From: CAYQQK01 sp964420065
GTDB taxonomy: Bacteria > Bacillota > Dethiobacteria > DTU022
Length of the DNA stretch: 64,000 nt
Assembly (NCBI GenBank): GCA_964420065.1
Contig: CAYQQK010000008.1
Location: 13,911 to 77,910, forward strand
Direction: 5' to 3'
Below the pieces are notes generated by a model, which was not told the DNA's origin, made no database searches, and saw only the letters and a list, made by a program, of their open reading frames with translations. Shown piece by piece: positions 35,371 through 44,525 of the stretch; position 1 is the stretch's first letter; each line of letters opens with the position of its first letter. Both the position numbers and the translations under genes were made by a program.

Positions 35371-37128
35371 CTAGGCCAGAGGGGGATCCCCCGCCCCAAT
35401 GAGAGTAAACCGGTCGACATCGACGAGACCGCGATCGGTAAGCTTCAGGTGGGGAATCACCGGCAAAGCCAGGAAGGAAAGGGCAAGAAAAGGCTGTTCC
35501 AGGGGCGTGCCCAACCCCCGGGCGGCAGCATTCACGGTGCGCATCGCCGCGGCCACCGCCACGGCCGGTTGTTGTGACATCAGTCCGGCAACCGGTAAAG
35601 GTAAAAGCGCCTGCACCGTCCCGCCGGAACCCGCTACAGCAAATCCACCTCCCGCCCGCGCAACCGCCGTCGCTGCAGCCGCCATCGCTTTTTCGTCCAC
35701 CCCGGCCACAATCAGGTTATGAGAGTCATGAGCCACACTGGAGGCGATCGCTCCACTTCTCAATCCAAGACCCTGTACCAGTCCTATGGACCGGCGGCCG
35801 CTACGGCAATGACGTTCCAACACGGCAACCTTGGCCAAATCCCGCACCGGATCCGCGCATACCGCACCCCCTACCCCACGCTTCGGTTCCAGAAATAGTT
35901 TTTCGGTAACGACTTCCCCGGGAAGCAGGCCGATCACTGCCGCCGGCCCGGGCGGCAAAAATAAGGAAAAATCCTCCGCCTCGGGTAGGCGTTTCAGACG
36001 CATCGTCTGCAAAAATGCCTCCGGCACATCAAAAGCCGGCCAGGATAGATGCAGTTTTCCGTCCCGGACCGCTACCCGGCCATCTTTGATCACATCCCGC
36101 ACTGTAAAGTTTTGCAGGTCCTGCACCACGAGCAGGTCTGCCCGGTAACCGGGAGCGATCGCCCCGCGACGCCCCAGGCGATAATGGCGAGCCGGATGCA
36201 AGGCGGCCAGGCGCACCGCCAAAACCGGGTCCAGGCCAAGGGCTACCGCCTCCCTTAAGATGGTATCGAGGTGACCATGCTCCAGGAGATCCCCTGCAGC
36301 GCGATCATCACACCCGAACATGAACGAGCCGCAGTTGCGTTCGGTTACTGCGGGCAAAATGGCCTCGAGATTGCGGGCTGCTGAACCCTGCCTGATAATG
36401 ACCGCCATCCCGGCACCTATTTTTTCCAGTGCTTCGGCTGCGCCTGAAACTTCATGGTCTGTCGAAAGACCGGCTCCCGCATAGGCCTGCAGATCTTTTC
36501 CCGTGACTCCGGGGGCATGGCCGTCAAGGACCTTGCCTCGGTTGACCGCAGCGCAGAGCATCGCCGCCACCCGTTCTTTCCCGGCGATAACATCAGGGTA
36601 ACACATCACCTCACCGAGCCCGACCACCCGCGGGTGCTCGAATAACCTTTCAATGTCGGAAAGATCGATCTTCCCCCCGGCCGTCTCCAGAAGGGTTGAC
36701 GGCACGCAGGAAGGGGCGTTAAAGAAAAAATCTACCGGCAGAGCGGCAGCAGCCGTGAGCATCAGTGCAACCCCGGCCGGGCCGAGAACATTGGCTATTT
36801 CGTGCGGATCGCAGACCAGGGCGGTGGTGCCCCGGGTGAGCACCACCCGGGCCAGCTCCGCCGGCATGAGCAGGGTGCTTTCAACGTGCAGGTGAGCATC
36901 GATCAATCCGGGAATCAAAAATGCTCCACCAGCGTCGCACACTGTTTTACCGGTGCTGTAGTCCAGGCCTACCCCGGCAATGATCTCCCCGGCCACAGCA
37001 ATGTTACCACTGCTGATTTCTCCAGTAAAAACATCAACAACCTTCCCCCCGGTGACAAGAAGATCGGCCGGGCATTCCCCCCGGGCCACCGCAGTGGTAT
37101 GCTGTAAACAATACGGCAGACAAGACAT
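35371..37128 (-). CDS. ade: Adenine deaminase
   Basis: A 585-residue amidohydrolase that converts adenine to hypoxanthine in purine salvage. Metal motifs are 'GLIDAHLHVESTLL' (HxH), 'LGEVMCYP' and 'GHAPG', then the C-terminal adenine deaminase domain with 'SVAHDSHNLI' and 'AVAGSGGTVQALLPLPVAGLMS'. The start is the ATG at 37126-37128 with GGGAGTGG ahead. It is on the opposite strand between the two murT-gatD pairs, without clear functional link to them. Confidence 0.95.
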   Translation of the reverse strand: MSCLPYCLQHTTAVARGECPADLLVTGGKVVDVFTGEISSGNIAVAGEIIAGVGLDYSTGKTVCDAGGAFLIPGLIDAHLHVESTLLMPAELARVVLTRGTTALVCDPHEIANVLGPAGVALMLTAAAALPVDFFFNAPSCVPSTLLETAGGKIDLSDIERLFEHPRVVGLGEVMCYPDVIAGKERVAAMLCAAVNRGKVLDGHAPGVTGKDLQAYAGAGLSTDHEVSGAAEALEKIGAGMAVIIRQGSAARNLEAILPAVTERNCGSFMFGCDDRAAGDLLEHGHLDTILREAVALGLDPVLAVRLAALHPARHYRLGRRGAIAPGYRADLLVVQDLQNFTVRDVIKDGRVAVRDGKLHLSWPAFDVPEAFLQTMRLKRLPEAEDFSLFLPPGPAAVIGLLPGEVVTEKLFLEPKRGVGGAVCADPVRDLAKVAVLERHCRSGRRSIGLVQGLGLRSGAIASSVAHDSHNLIVAGVDEKAMAAAATAVARAGGGFAVAGSGGTVQALLPLPVAGLMSQQPAVAVAAAMRTVNAAARGLGTPLEQPFLALSFLALPVIPHLKLTDRGLVDVDRFTLIGAGDPPLA

Positions 37129-37298
37129 CTGCACCACTCCCATCTTGATTCGGTTGATTCAGCCGCGGTTCGTTTTTCGGTGAATACTGCTGAAAAGACC
37201 GCCCGTGACACAGGCCGCTCCGGGCAGGAATCCGGAACCCGGCGTAGAAATATATCAATGATTCACACTACTTATCTTACCATAAGGGGGCAACAATC

Positions 37299-37766
37299 AT
37301 GGGCAATACCGCCCGGGACTTTATGATCACCCCGGTAGTCAGCGTCACCGCAGATTTAACCCTGCAAGAGCTGGCCCAGCTGCTGTCCAAAAACAATTTT
37401 AGCGGCGTACCGGTGGTAGACAGCACCGAAAAGGTCATCGGGATTCTTTCCGATACGGATCTGATCCGTTTTGCTCAAAAACTGAACGTGGTTCCTTTGA
37501 AAGACCTGACAGGCTGGATCTCCCCCTACACCGAAGTTGAGGATATTGCCGCCGTACGCCGGGGTATCGATCAGCTTTCAAAAACCACCGTGGACAAAGT
37601 GATGACTCGCAAGGTTTATACCGTTTCCGAAGACAGCACTATTCGCGAAATCGCCCAGTTGATGAACCGGCGCAATATCAACCGGGTGCCGGTAATTGAC
37701 AAACAGGAACGATTGGTAGGGATCATCACCCGGGCCGATCTGGTTAGCTGCATGGCCCAGCGCTAG
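37299..37766 (+). CDS. CBS-domain pair protein
   Basis: A 155-residue protein consisting of two CBS repeats: 'ARDFMITPVVSVTADLTLQE' with 'GVPVVDSTEKVIGILSDTDL', then 'VMTRKVYTVSEDSTIREIAQ' and 'RVPVIDKQERLVGIITRADL'. CBS pairs bind adenosyl nucleotides and often regulate a partner. No partner is apparent next to it. The ATG follows AAGGGGG. A terminator follows. Confidence 0.88.
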   Translation: MGNTARDFMITPVVSVTADLTLQELAQLLSKNNFSGVPVVDSTEKVIGILSDTDLIRFAQKLNVVPLKDLTGWISPYTEVEDIAAVRRGIDQLSKTTVDKVMTRKVYTVSEDSTIREIAQLMNRRNINRVPVIDKQERLVGIITRADLVSCMAQR

Positions 37767-37799
37767 AAGGGCAACGCCCCCGAGCCGTATTGCATTTTT

Positions 37800-37836
37800 G
37801 CACTTTCTTCCCTTTTGGGAAGGGGTTGCTTTTTTT
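37800..37836 (+). terminator. Intrinsic terminator after the CBS gene
   Basis: CTTCCC and GGGAAG around TTTT form the stem core, with partial pairing outside (GCA... and ...TTGC), followed by TTTTTTT at 37830-37836. Confidence 0.7.
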
Positions 37837-38001
37837 GGAGAGAAAACTCGGGCAGGGGTGGATGGATCTGGCATTATTTGGGGATAATAACCCTTACCGG
37901 CACACACCGGAGCAGGAATAACAACCGTGCCGTCGAATGAAAGGAAACAGTAGCTGCAATCAGCGCAGCACCGTAAGGGAAAAGAGCAAATCCATTCAAC
38001 C

Positions 38002-39480
38002 GTGTTCACTGATCGCAACCACCCGGAATCTAAATTTACTGTCTCGAGCGAGAGTAAAGAACCCCACCTTCGAAGCCGGATAGGGATAGCCTTGGGTAAA
38101 TTTCTCACTGCCTTCACCCGCCTCTCCGGACGAGGCGGGACAACCTTTCCCGGACGGGCGGCGCTGAAATTGGCCCCGTCGCTGATCGAGCATATGGCGG
38201 GGCAACTGCAGAAAGGCAGTGTGGTCGTCACCGGTACAAACGGTAAGACCACTACCGCCGCTTTGATCAGCGCCATGTTAACCCGGGGCGGCTACCGCCC
38301 CGTACATAACCAGTCCGGTTCGAATATGACCTGGGGGGTAGCCTCCTCTTTGATCGACGCCGGTACCTGGAACGGTCGCCTGGTGAACGATTTTGCAGTG
38401 ATGGAGGCGGACGAGGGCGCCTTTCCTGAAATTGTCCGCCGGATGCAACCCCGGGGGGCAGTGATCACCAACATCTACCAGGACCAACTCGATCGTTTCG
38501 CAGCAATTGATCATGTCCGGAACACCCTGGAACGCGGGCTGAAAAGGGTCCCCGCTCCGGAAGGCTTCCACGTCCTCAATGCCGACGACCCCACCCTGGC
38601 CGGTCTTGGCCACGCCTGGTCAGGCCGCCGCTGGTTCTACGGGCTGGAGTTGGATCTTCCCCCCGATCATTTCGAGGACACCGCCCGCAACAGCAAAACC
38701 TGCCCCTACTGCCGCAAGGCATTGCAATATGACCGGCTTTACTTTGCCCATCTGGGCCATTACCGTTGCCCTGCCTGCCCCTTCACCCGCCCCGAGCCGG
38801 ACGTAAAGCTGGTAGCGCGCAAACCCCCCACCACCCCCGGTGAAACAACCGTACTGAACCTGCTCTTGCCGCGAGGGGAAAAAATGACACTAAATTACCC
38901 CCTCCCCGGAACTTACAACATTTACAACGCTCTCGCTGCGATCACCTGCGGATTGGCCCTGGGCCTCGATCCAAAAATCATTGCCGCGGCTGTGGGCGGC
39001 GCCAGACCTTCTTTCGGACGGATGGAGCGTTTTGCCATAAACGGGCGCACCATGCTCCTGGCCCTGGTCAAAAACCCGGTCGGGGTAAACGCAGTATTAC
39101 GGACCTTACTCGAACGGGAAGTCCCCCTTCATCTCATCATCGCCATCAACGATCGTCCGGCTGACGGCACCGACGTTTCGTGGCTGTGGGATGCCGGTTT
39201 TGAGCAGCTGACCCCGGTTCAAAAACAGTTGCATACGGTGATCATAACGGGTATCCGGGCCTGGGACATGGCAGTGCGCCTCAAGTACGCCGGGATCGAT
39301 GAAGAACGTTTTTCCGTAATTGAAAATTTCCGGGAGGCGATCATCGCCGGCGTACACCAAACCCCACCGGGAGAAACCCTGTTCATACTCCCGACCTACA
39401 GCGCCATGCTGGAGATGCGCAAACATCTTAACCGCCTCGACGCCGGGCGACCGTTTTGGGAGGCCAAACCCATTGAATAG
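38002..39480 (+). CDS. murT: MurT-like lipid II isoglutaminyl synthase subunit, copy 2
   Basis: A 492-residue paralogue of the MurT at 32887. P-loop 'GTNGKTTTAAL', 'MEADEGAFPEI', zinc ribbon 'CPYC' and 'CPAC', and the C-terminal 'INDRPADGTDVSWLWDAGFE' with the catalytic Asp are present. In the last motif Ala-Gly replaces Val-Asp of copy 1. The two copies are clearly diverged, so the duplication is not recent. The start is GTG at 38002, with no strong ribosome binding site near it. It overlaps gatD copy 2 by 8 nt. Confidence 0.9.
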   Translation: MFTDRNHPESKFTVSSESKEPHLRSRIGIALGKFLTAFTRLSGRGGTTFPGRAALKLAPSLIEHMAGQLQKGSVVVTGTNGKTTTAALISAMLTRGGYRPVHNQSGSNMTWGVASSLIDAGTWNGRLVNDFAVMEADEGAFPEIVRRMQPRGAVITNIYQDQLDRFAAIDHVRNTLERGLKRVPAPEGFHVLNADDPTLAGLGHAWSGRRWFYGLELDLPPDHFEDTARNSKTCPYCRKALQYDRLYFAHLGHYRCPACPFTRPEPDVKLVARKPPTTPGETTVLNLLLPRGEKMTLNYPLPGTYNIYNALAAITCGLALGLDPKIIAAAVGGARPSFGRMERFAINGRTMLLALVKNPVGVNAVLRTLLEREVPLHLIIAINDRPADGTDVSWLWDAGFEQLTPVQKQLHTVIITGIRAWDMAVRLKYAGIDEERFSVIENFREAIIAGVHQTPPGETLFILPTYSAMLEMRKHLNRLDAGRPFWEAKPIE

Positions 39481-40243
39481 GGGTCTCAAAAATCCCGAAT
39501 TTACATTATGCCATTTTCATCCGCGGCACCTGAACATTTATGGAGACAGGGGCAATGTGCTCGCCCTGCTCGACCGGGCCCGCCGGCACAATCTTGACAT
39601 AAATTATATCCCGGTTGAACCCGGAATGCCGGTTGATTTTGAGGCCTGTGATCTCCTGTTTCTCGGGGGAGGGCAAATTTACGAACAGGAACAGGCCATG
39701 GTCGAACTCCAGGGATGCCGGGAAGAAATGCTGGCGGCAATAAAAAAAGGCCTGGTCATCCTGGCCATTGGTGGTTCTTACCAGCTCCTGGGGCAACATT
39801 ATCCTGCCGGAACCGGCAGGACAGTGCCGGGTCTGAAGCTGCTCGATTTCTACAGCGAAGCCGGCGGGAAACGAATGTCCGGCAACATCGCCACCAGTTG
39901 CAGCCTGTGGGCCCCGCCCCGCACCGTGGTCGGTTTTGAAAATCACACCGGGCGCACTTTCCTCGGACCGGCGGTCCGTCCCCTGGGAAAGGTCCTCCGC
40001 GGGTACGGAAACAACGGCCGGGACCGAACCGAAGGCGTCATCTACCGCAACGTTATCGGCACCTACCTGCACGGAGCCTTACTGCCGAAAAACCCATGGT
40101 TGACCGATTACCTGGTGCAAAAAGCACTGGATCGTCGTTACCCCCGATATAGCCTCAAACCGCTCGGCTACGATCTTGAAGAGCAAGCTCACCGGGCGGC
40201 GCTGCGCCGCACCGGTGCCGCCCCTATCTGTAAACGACGTTAG
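39473..40243 (+). CDS. gatD: GatD-like glutamine amidotransferase without the catalytic Cys, copy 2
   Basis: A 256-residue GatD-like protein. 'HFHPRHLNIYGDRGNVLAL', 'ENHTGRTFLG' and 'GTYLHGALLPKNPWLTD' place it firmly in the family. At the nucleophile position it again reads 'IGGSYQLLG', with Gly100 instead of Cys, exactly as in copy 1. The catalytic His is retained. It starts at TTG 39473, ten bases after GGGAGG, and overlaps murT copy 2. Its end overlaps the PrsA-like gene convergently by 20 nt. Confidence 0.85.
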   Translation: MNRGLKNPEFTLCHFHPRHLNIYGDRGNVLALLDRARRHNLDINYIPVEPGMPVDFEACDLLFLGGGQIYEQEQAMVELQGCREEMLAAIKKGLVILAIGGSYQLLGQHYPAGTGRTVPGLKLLDFYSEAGGKRMSGNIATSCSLWAPPRTVVGFENHTGRTFLGPAVRPLGKVLRGYGNNGRDRTEGVIYRNVIGTYLHGALLPKNPWLTDYLVQKALDRRYPRYSLKPLGYDLEEQAHRAALRRTGAAPICKRR

Positions 40244-41123
40244 CATTTTCCCAAAGCGAAGCGACCAGTTCCCGGATCAGTTCAGGCAGTTTTGCTTCGT
40301 TCATGTCCGCCCGGACGTGTTCCTTCACTTCGGCGAAGGCAACGGCCCGCCCCGACTTCCGGTTCAGAAGTTCGATCACATGGAACCCATATTTTGTTTC
40401 CACCGGATCGCTTAATTCACCTTTTTCAAGTGCAAAAGCCGCCTCCTCAAAAGCAGGCGTCATCTCACCCCGGCTAAAAAAGCCCAAGCCCCCCCCCTCG
40501 GCCCCACTCACGGTGTCTTCCGAACGTTCCTGGGCCAGTTCGCCAAAATCGGTCCCATTTTGCAACAGGACCAGAACTTCTTGCGCTTCTTCCGCGGTTT
40601 TTACTAAAATATGGCGAGCTTCAACTTTTTCGGGTTCATCATACCGGATGCGATTATTTTCAAAATGCTCCTGCAGTTCCTTTTCCGTAAATTCCAGGCC
40701 TTCAGCGGCTATTTTCCGGACAACCAGATCCACCCTGAAGTTTTGCTCAATAGTTTTCAGATCGATACCATGTTGCTCCAAGGTCTCGTCAAATAATTCT
40801 CTCTCGCCATCGAAATTTTCGTCCACCATTTTTGTAATCTCGTCCTTTATTTCATTGTCACTGATGACAACGCCGCGCTTTTTCCCTTCCTGCTCGATCA
40901 GCATCACCGTGATCACCTGGTCCAGGGTTTCCCGACCACCCTGTTCGTACATGGCCTCATATAGTTTATCCCGTGAAATTTTTTCTCCATTGACCACGGC
41001 CACCGTTTTACCCCGCAGGGTCAAACCAACCATGACCAGGCAGGCTACGAGACACAAGCCTGTAATAACGGAAAACAACATCCGGGGAATAAGCCGTTCC
41101 CTGTTTTCAAAAAAACTTTTCAA
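40224..41123 (-). CDS. Membrane-anchored peptidyl-prolyl isomerase (PrsA/SurA-like)
   Basis: A 299-residue extracytoplasmic foldase. One N-terminal membrane helix ('MLFSVITGLCLVACLVMVGL') is followed by a SurA-type helical chaperone domain starting at 'VVNGEKISRDKL' and a parvulin domain: 'ARHILVKTAEEAQEVL', 'GLGFFSRGEMTPAFEEAAFA', 'VETKYGFHVIELL'. No lipobox is clear. The start is taken as TTG 41121-41123, nine bases after GGGAGGG; an ATG at 41156 is the alternative. It helps folding of exported proteins. Confidence 0.86.
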   Translation of the reverse strand: MKSFFENRERLIPRMLFSVITGLCLVACLVMVGLTLRGKTVAVVNGEKISRDKLYEAMYEQGGRETLDQVITVMLIEQEGKKRGVVISDNEIKDEITKMVDENFDGERELFDETLEQHGIDLKTIEQNFRVDLVVRKIAAEGLEFTEKELQEHFENNRIRYDEPEKVEARHILVKTAEEAQEVLVLLQNGTDFGELAQERSEDTVSGAEGGGLGFFSRGEMTPAFEEAAFALEKGELSDPVETKYGFHVIELLNRKSGRAVAFAEVKEHVRADMNEAKLPELIRELVASLWENANVVYR

Positions 41124-41183
41124 GGTTCCATCCCTCCCGATCCCGTTTAACCGCATTTTTTAATTATATCCTTTTCCGGAACC

Positions 41184-42056
41184 TTACGGAATGATTTTGT
41201 TGAGGGGGTATTCAATGATCCCCTCGGCCCCGGCATCCTTCAGGCGGCAGATCAAATCGCGAACCTGCCGGTTGTCGACGATCACCTCAACCGCAACCCA
41301 GCCGTCCTCGGAAAGGCTGGAAATGGTGGGCTTGCGCAAAGCCGGTAGCAATTGTAAAACCCGATCCAGATCTACCGCAAAGACATTCATTTTCAGCCCA
41401 ACTTTTTCCTCCGCTTGCAGTGCGCCCTTGAGCAAGGTGATCATGTTTTCTACTTTTTTCCTTTTGATGGGATCACAGCTACTTTCCCGATTCATGATTA
41501 CCCGGGGTGTCGAAACCATGATTGTTTCAATAATCCGCAACGAGTTGGCCTTCAGGGAACGCCCGGTTTCTGTTAGCTCGGCAATGGCGTCGGCCAGAAG
41601 GGGCGGTTTCACTTCGGTCGCCCCCCAGGAAAAGATCACATCCGCTTCAACGTCCTGTTCTTGCAGGTAACGCCGCGTCGTTTGCACCAGTTCGGTGGCA
41701 ATGCGTTTTCCGTGCAGATCCTGCACCCCTTGAAACGGAGAATCCTGGGGCACGGCCAAAACGAGGCGCACCGGCCGCAACCCCCGCTTGGAATAGGTCA
41801 GCTCGGCCATCTCTTCCACATCGGCCCCCGTTTCAGTAATCCAGTCCTTCCCGGTCAGGCCTACATCGAGCACCCGATCCTGGACATACCTGGGAATCTC
41901 CTGGGCGCGCATGAGGACACATTCAATTTCTTCATCATCGATGAAGGGATAGTAGGAACGTTCACCGATCCGGATCGTGTAACCAGCCTTGCGAAACATT
42001 TCCAACGTAGATTCTTGCAGACTTCCAGCGGGCAGCCCCAATTTAATCTTGATCAT
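41184..42056 (-). CDS. hisG: ATP phosphoribosyltransferase HisG, long form
   Basis: A 290-residue enzyme of the first step of histidine synthesis (ATP + PRPP). The catalytic domain has 'GLPAGSLQESTLEMFRKAG' and the substrate region 'DVGLTGKDWI'; 'TELVQTTRRYL' is near the PRPP loop; the C-terminal 75 residues are the ACT-like histidine-sensing domain, as in long HisG, so HisZ is not needed. The ATG at 42054-42056 follows GGAGG. No other his genes are adjacent. It is divergent from lysC. Confidence 0.9.
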   Translation of the reverse strand: MIKIKLGLPAGSLQESTLEMFRKAGYTIRIGERSYYPFIDDEEIECVLMRAQEIPRYVQDRVLDVGLTGKDWITETGADVEEMAELTYSKRGLRPVRLVLAVPQDSPFQGVQDLHGKRIATELVQTTRRYLQEQDVEADVIFSWGATEVKPPLLADAIAELTETGRSLKANSLRIIETIMVSTPRVIMNRESSCDPIKRKKVENMITLLKGALQAEEKVGLKMNVFAVDLDRVLQLLPALRKPTISSLSEDGWVAVEVIVDNRQVRDLICRLKDAGAEGIIEYPLNKIIP

Positions 42057-42349
42057 GGTTGCTCTTTCCTCCAAACATTTTACGGCACAGGCAGGCATTA
42101 CCGGAACCCGTCCGGTAAAGACAACACAGGCGGAAGGGGGCAGATGAACCCTCGCCAACAGATGAACATAAGTTATCATTGACGGCCAACGCTGTCAAAT
42201 CTGCTGCAGCCGGATTCATTTCTACCGGCAGCAGGAGATCGGCAAGGATATGTAAAAGTATGTCGCTATATTTTTGAACGGCCGGCGAAGCGAAACGCCA
42301 ATGCCGCCGCCCTTTGACAAAATTGGAACAGTTATGGCAGGTGGGTAAA

Positions 42350-43591
42350 ATGGCCATTGTTGTGCAAAAATATGGTGGCTCTTCTCTGGCCGATCTGGAG
42401 CGAATGCGCCATGTAGCCAAGAACGTGATCGCCACGAAGGGCAAAGGACATCAGGTGTGTGTGGTCGTCTCGGCCATGAAGGGAGAAACAGATCGTCTGC
42501 TCAACCTGGCCGGGACCATAACGCGGTTATCCCCGGGTCGCGAACAAGACGTTCTGGTCGCCACCGGAGAACAGGTTAGTGCCGCTCTCCTGGCGATTTC
42601 TCTTGAAAGCGTCGGCTGCCCGGCCCGCTCCTTTCTTGGATTTCAGCTACCGCTGCTTACCGACCAAGCCCACACCCGGGCGCGAATCCGGGAAATAGCC
42701 ACGGCAAGATTGCACACGGCCCTGGATGAAGGGTATGTGGCGGTAGTAGCCGGTTTCCAAGGGGTAAACGGAAGAGGCGACATGACCACCCTTGGGCGAG
42801 GCGGTTCCGATACCACCGCCGTCGCCTTGGCGGCGGTATTGCAGGCCGAAGTATGTGAGATTTACACCGACGTGGACGGGGTCTATACCGCGGATCCCGG
42901 CGTATGCCCGAAAGCCGCCCACCTGCAAAAGATAACCTACGAAGAAATGATGGAACTGGCCAGCTTGGGAACAAAAGTACTGCAAATTCGTTCCGTTGAA
43001 CTGGCGCGTAAATACCGGGTGCCCTTGTTGGTAAAATCCTCCTTCGGAGGAATGCGGTGCACCTGGGTTGTGGAAGAGGGAGAAAACATGGAAAACGCCA
43101 TTATTTCCGGAGTCACCCTGGATCGCGGTGAAGCCAAACTGTCGGTACTGCGTGTCCCCGACCGTCCGGGAATCGCCCACTGCATTTTAAATCCCCTGGC
43201 CAAAGCAGCCATCAGCGTCGACATGATCATTCAGAACATCAGCCAGGACGGTTACACCGACTTCACCTTTACTATTCCGAAGGCGGACCTGCCACAGGCA
43301 AACAAACTGGTACAAGCGGTCGCCGCTGAAATCGGGGCCACGGCAGTACGTGCGGTTGATTCCATTGCCAAGGTTTCCGCCGTCGGTATCGGCATGAAGA
43401 ACCACCCCGGCGTGGCAGCCCGGATGTTCAAGGCCCTGGCCGATGAAAACATCAACATCCAGATGATCAGTACCTCGGAAATCCGGATCTCTTGCGTCGT
43501 CGACGCCAAGTACGGTGAACTGGCGGTGCGGGTCATCCATGATGCCTTCGGGCTGGGTGAGAAGGGCGAAATCATATTTAGAGAAGATTAG
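42350..43591 (+). CDS. lysC: Aspartate kinase
   Basis: A 413-residue aspartokinase for the lysine, threonine, methionine and diaminopimelate branch. The kinase core has 'VQKYGGSSLADLERM', 'GRGGSDTTAVALAAVLQAE' and 'IYTDVDGVYTADP'. Two ACT domains follow from about residue 260 ('LSVLRVPDRPGIAH' and 'VSAVGIGMKNHPGVA'). The length and regulatory part resemble monofunctional LysC enzymes of Gram-positives. The ATG at 42350 follows AGGTGGG. No lysine riboswitch is recognisable in the short upstream region. Confidence 0.95.
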   Translation: MAIVVQKYGGSSLADLERMRHVAKNVIATKGKGHQVCVVVSAMKGETDRLLNLAGTITRLSPGREQDVLVATGEQVSAALLAISLESVGCPARSFLGFQLPLLTDQAHTRARIREIATARLHTALDEGYVAVVAGFQGVNGRGDMTTLGRGGSDTTAVALAAVLQAEVCEIYTDVDGVYTADPGVCPKAAHLQKITYEEMMELASLGTKVLQIRSVELARKYRVPLLVKSSFGGMRCTWVVEEGENMENAIISGVTLDRGEAKLSVLRVPDRPGIAHCILNPLAKAAISVDMIIQNISQDGYTDFTFTIPKADLPQANKLVQAVAAEIGATAVRAVDSIAKVSAVGIGMKNHPGVAARMFKALADENINIQMISTSEIRISCVVDAKYGELAVRVIHDAFGLGEKGEIIFRED

Positions 43592-43690
43592 GCACGGCTG
43601 CGGTGGGAATCAATTCCGCCCTTGCCCTCGGCTGGTTTATTTCTCCTCCGGCGTTAATATAAATAAATAAACCGGCTGGAGGAGTGCGGC

Positions 43691-44494
43691 ATGCCCATAA
43701 AAAACAACGTTTACCTGTTGATAATTCCGCCCGGAACGGTTGCAGCACTTTTTCTTTTTATACTGCTTCTGCTCGGGTATGCCCGCTTCCGCACCCCATC
43801 CGAACAACCCGTCCTTTACATCGGCATCCCCCTTCAGGGAAGCACCGTGATCATCGATCCAAGCCATGGCGGCATCGACTCGGGCAGTCACTACCAGGAA
43901 AGGATTCTGGAAAAAGACATCTCCCTGGCGGTAGCCCTGGAACTAAACCATTACCTTCAACAAGCGGGAGCAAAAGTAATCCTGACCCGTTCAACCGATG
44001 AAGATGTCAGCCGTCATATTACCGACAGTTCCATGACGCGCTACCACCGTGACTTGCAGGGACGGCGCAAACTGATCAATGAAAGCGGGGGCGACCTTTT
44101 CATCAGCCTCCATGTGGATGCATGCGCCGACCCGTCCATACGGGGCGCCATAACCTTTTATAATAGCAGCAACCTGGACAATAAATGTCTTGCTGAATGC
44201 GTCCAACAAAACCTCAACCCGGTCGTGCGCGCCAATCCCGGCGCAGGTGATTATTTCCATCAGAACATTCGAGAGGGCGACTATTATCTGTTAAACGAAG
44301 CGCGCATCCCGGGCGTGATCGTTGAAATGGGCTTTATGACCAGCCCGGCTGACCGAGCGTTACTGATCCAACCGAACTACCAAAAAAAACTGGCTGAAGC
44401 GCTCTTTATGGGACTGGTAGAATATTATTTCAGCAAGCCGCCGCCCGCAAACAAAGCCGACAACGAAAACAACCCGGAAGAACCGCCGGGTTGA
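43691..44494 (+). CDS. cwlD: N-acetylmuramoyl-L-alanine amidase CwlD
   Basis: A 267-residue sporulation amidase needed for muramic-delta-lactam in the cortex. One N-terminal helix (about 8-30) anchors it. The Amidase_3 domain carries zinc ligands in 'IDPSHGGIDSG' (His), 'RILEKDISL' (Glu) and 'LFISLHVDAC' (His), and the catalytic Glu in 'GVIVEMGFMTS'. The GGAGGAG of the upstream sequence precedes the ATG at 43691. A 9-bp inverted repeat (GGTTTATTT/AAATAAACC) lies just upstream and may be part of its control. Confidence 0.93.
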   Translation: MPIKNNVYLLIIPPGTVAALFLFILLLLGYARFRTPSEQPVLYIGIPLQGSTVIIDPSHGGIDSGSHYQERILEKDISLAVALELNHYLQQAGAKVILTRSTDEDVSRHITDSSMTRYHRDLQGRRKLINESGGDLFISLHVDACADPSIRGAITFYNSSNLDNKCLAECVQQNLNPVVRANPGAGDYFHQNIREGDYYLLNEARIPGVIVEMGFMTSPADRALLIQPNYQKKLAEALFMGLVEYYFSKPPPANKADNENNPEEPPG

Positions 44495-44525
44495 ATCTCA
44501 TCAGGAGGTGTTTTTGCAACAGACC

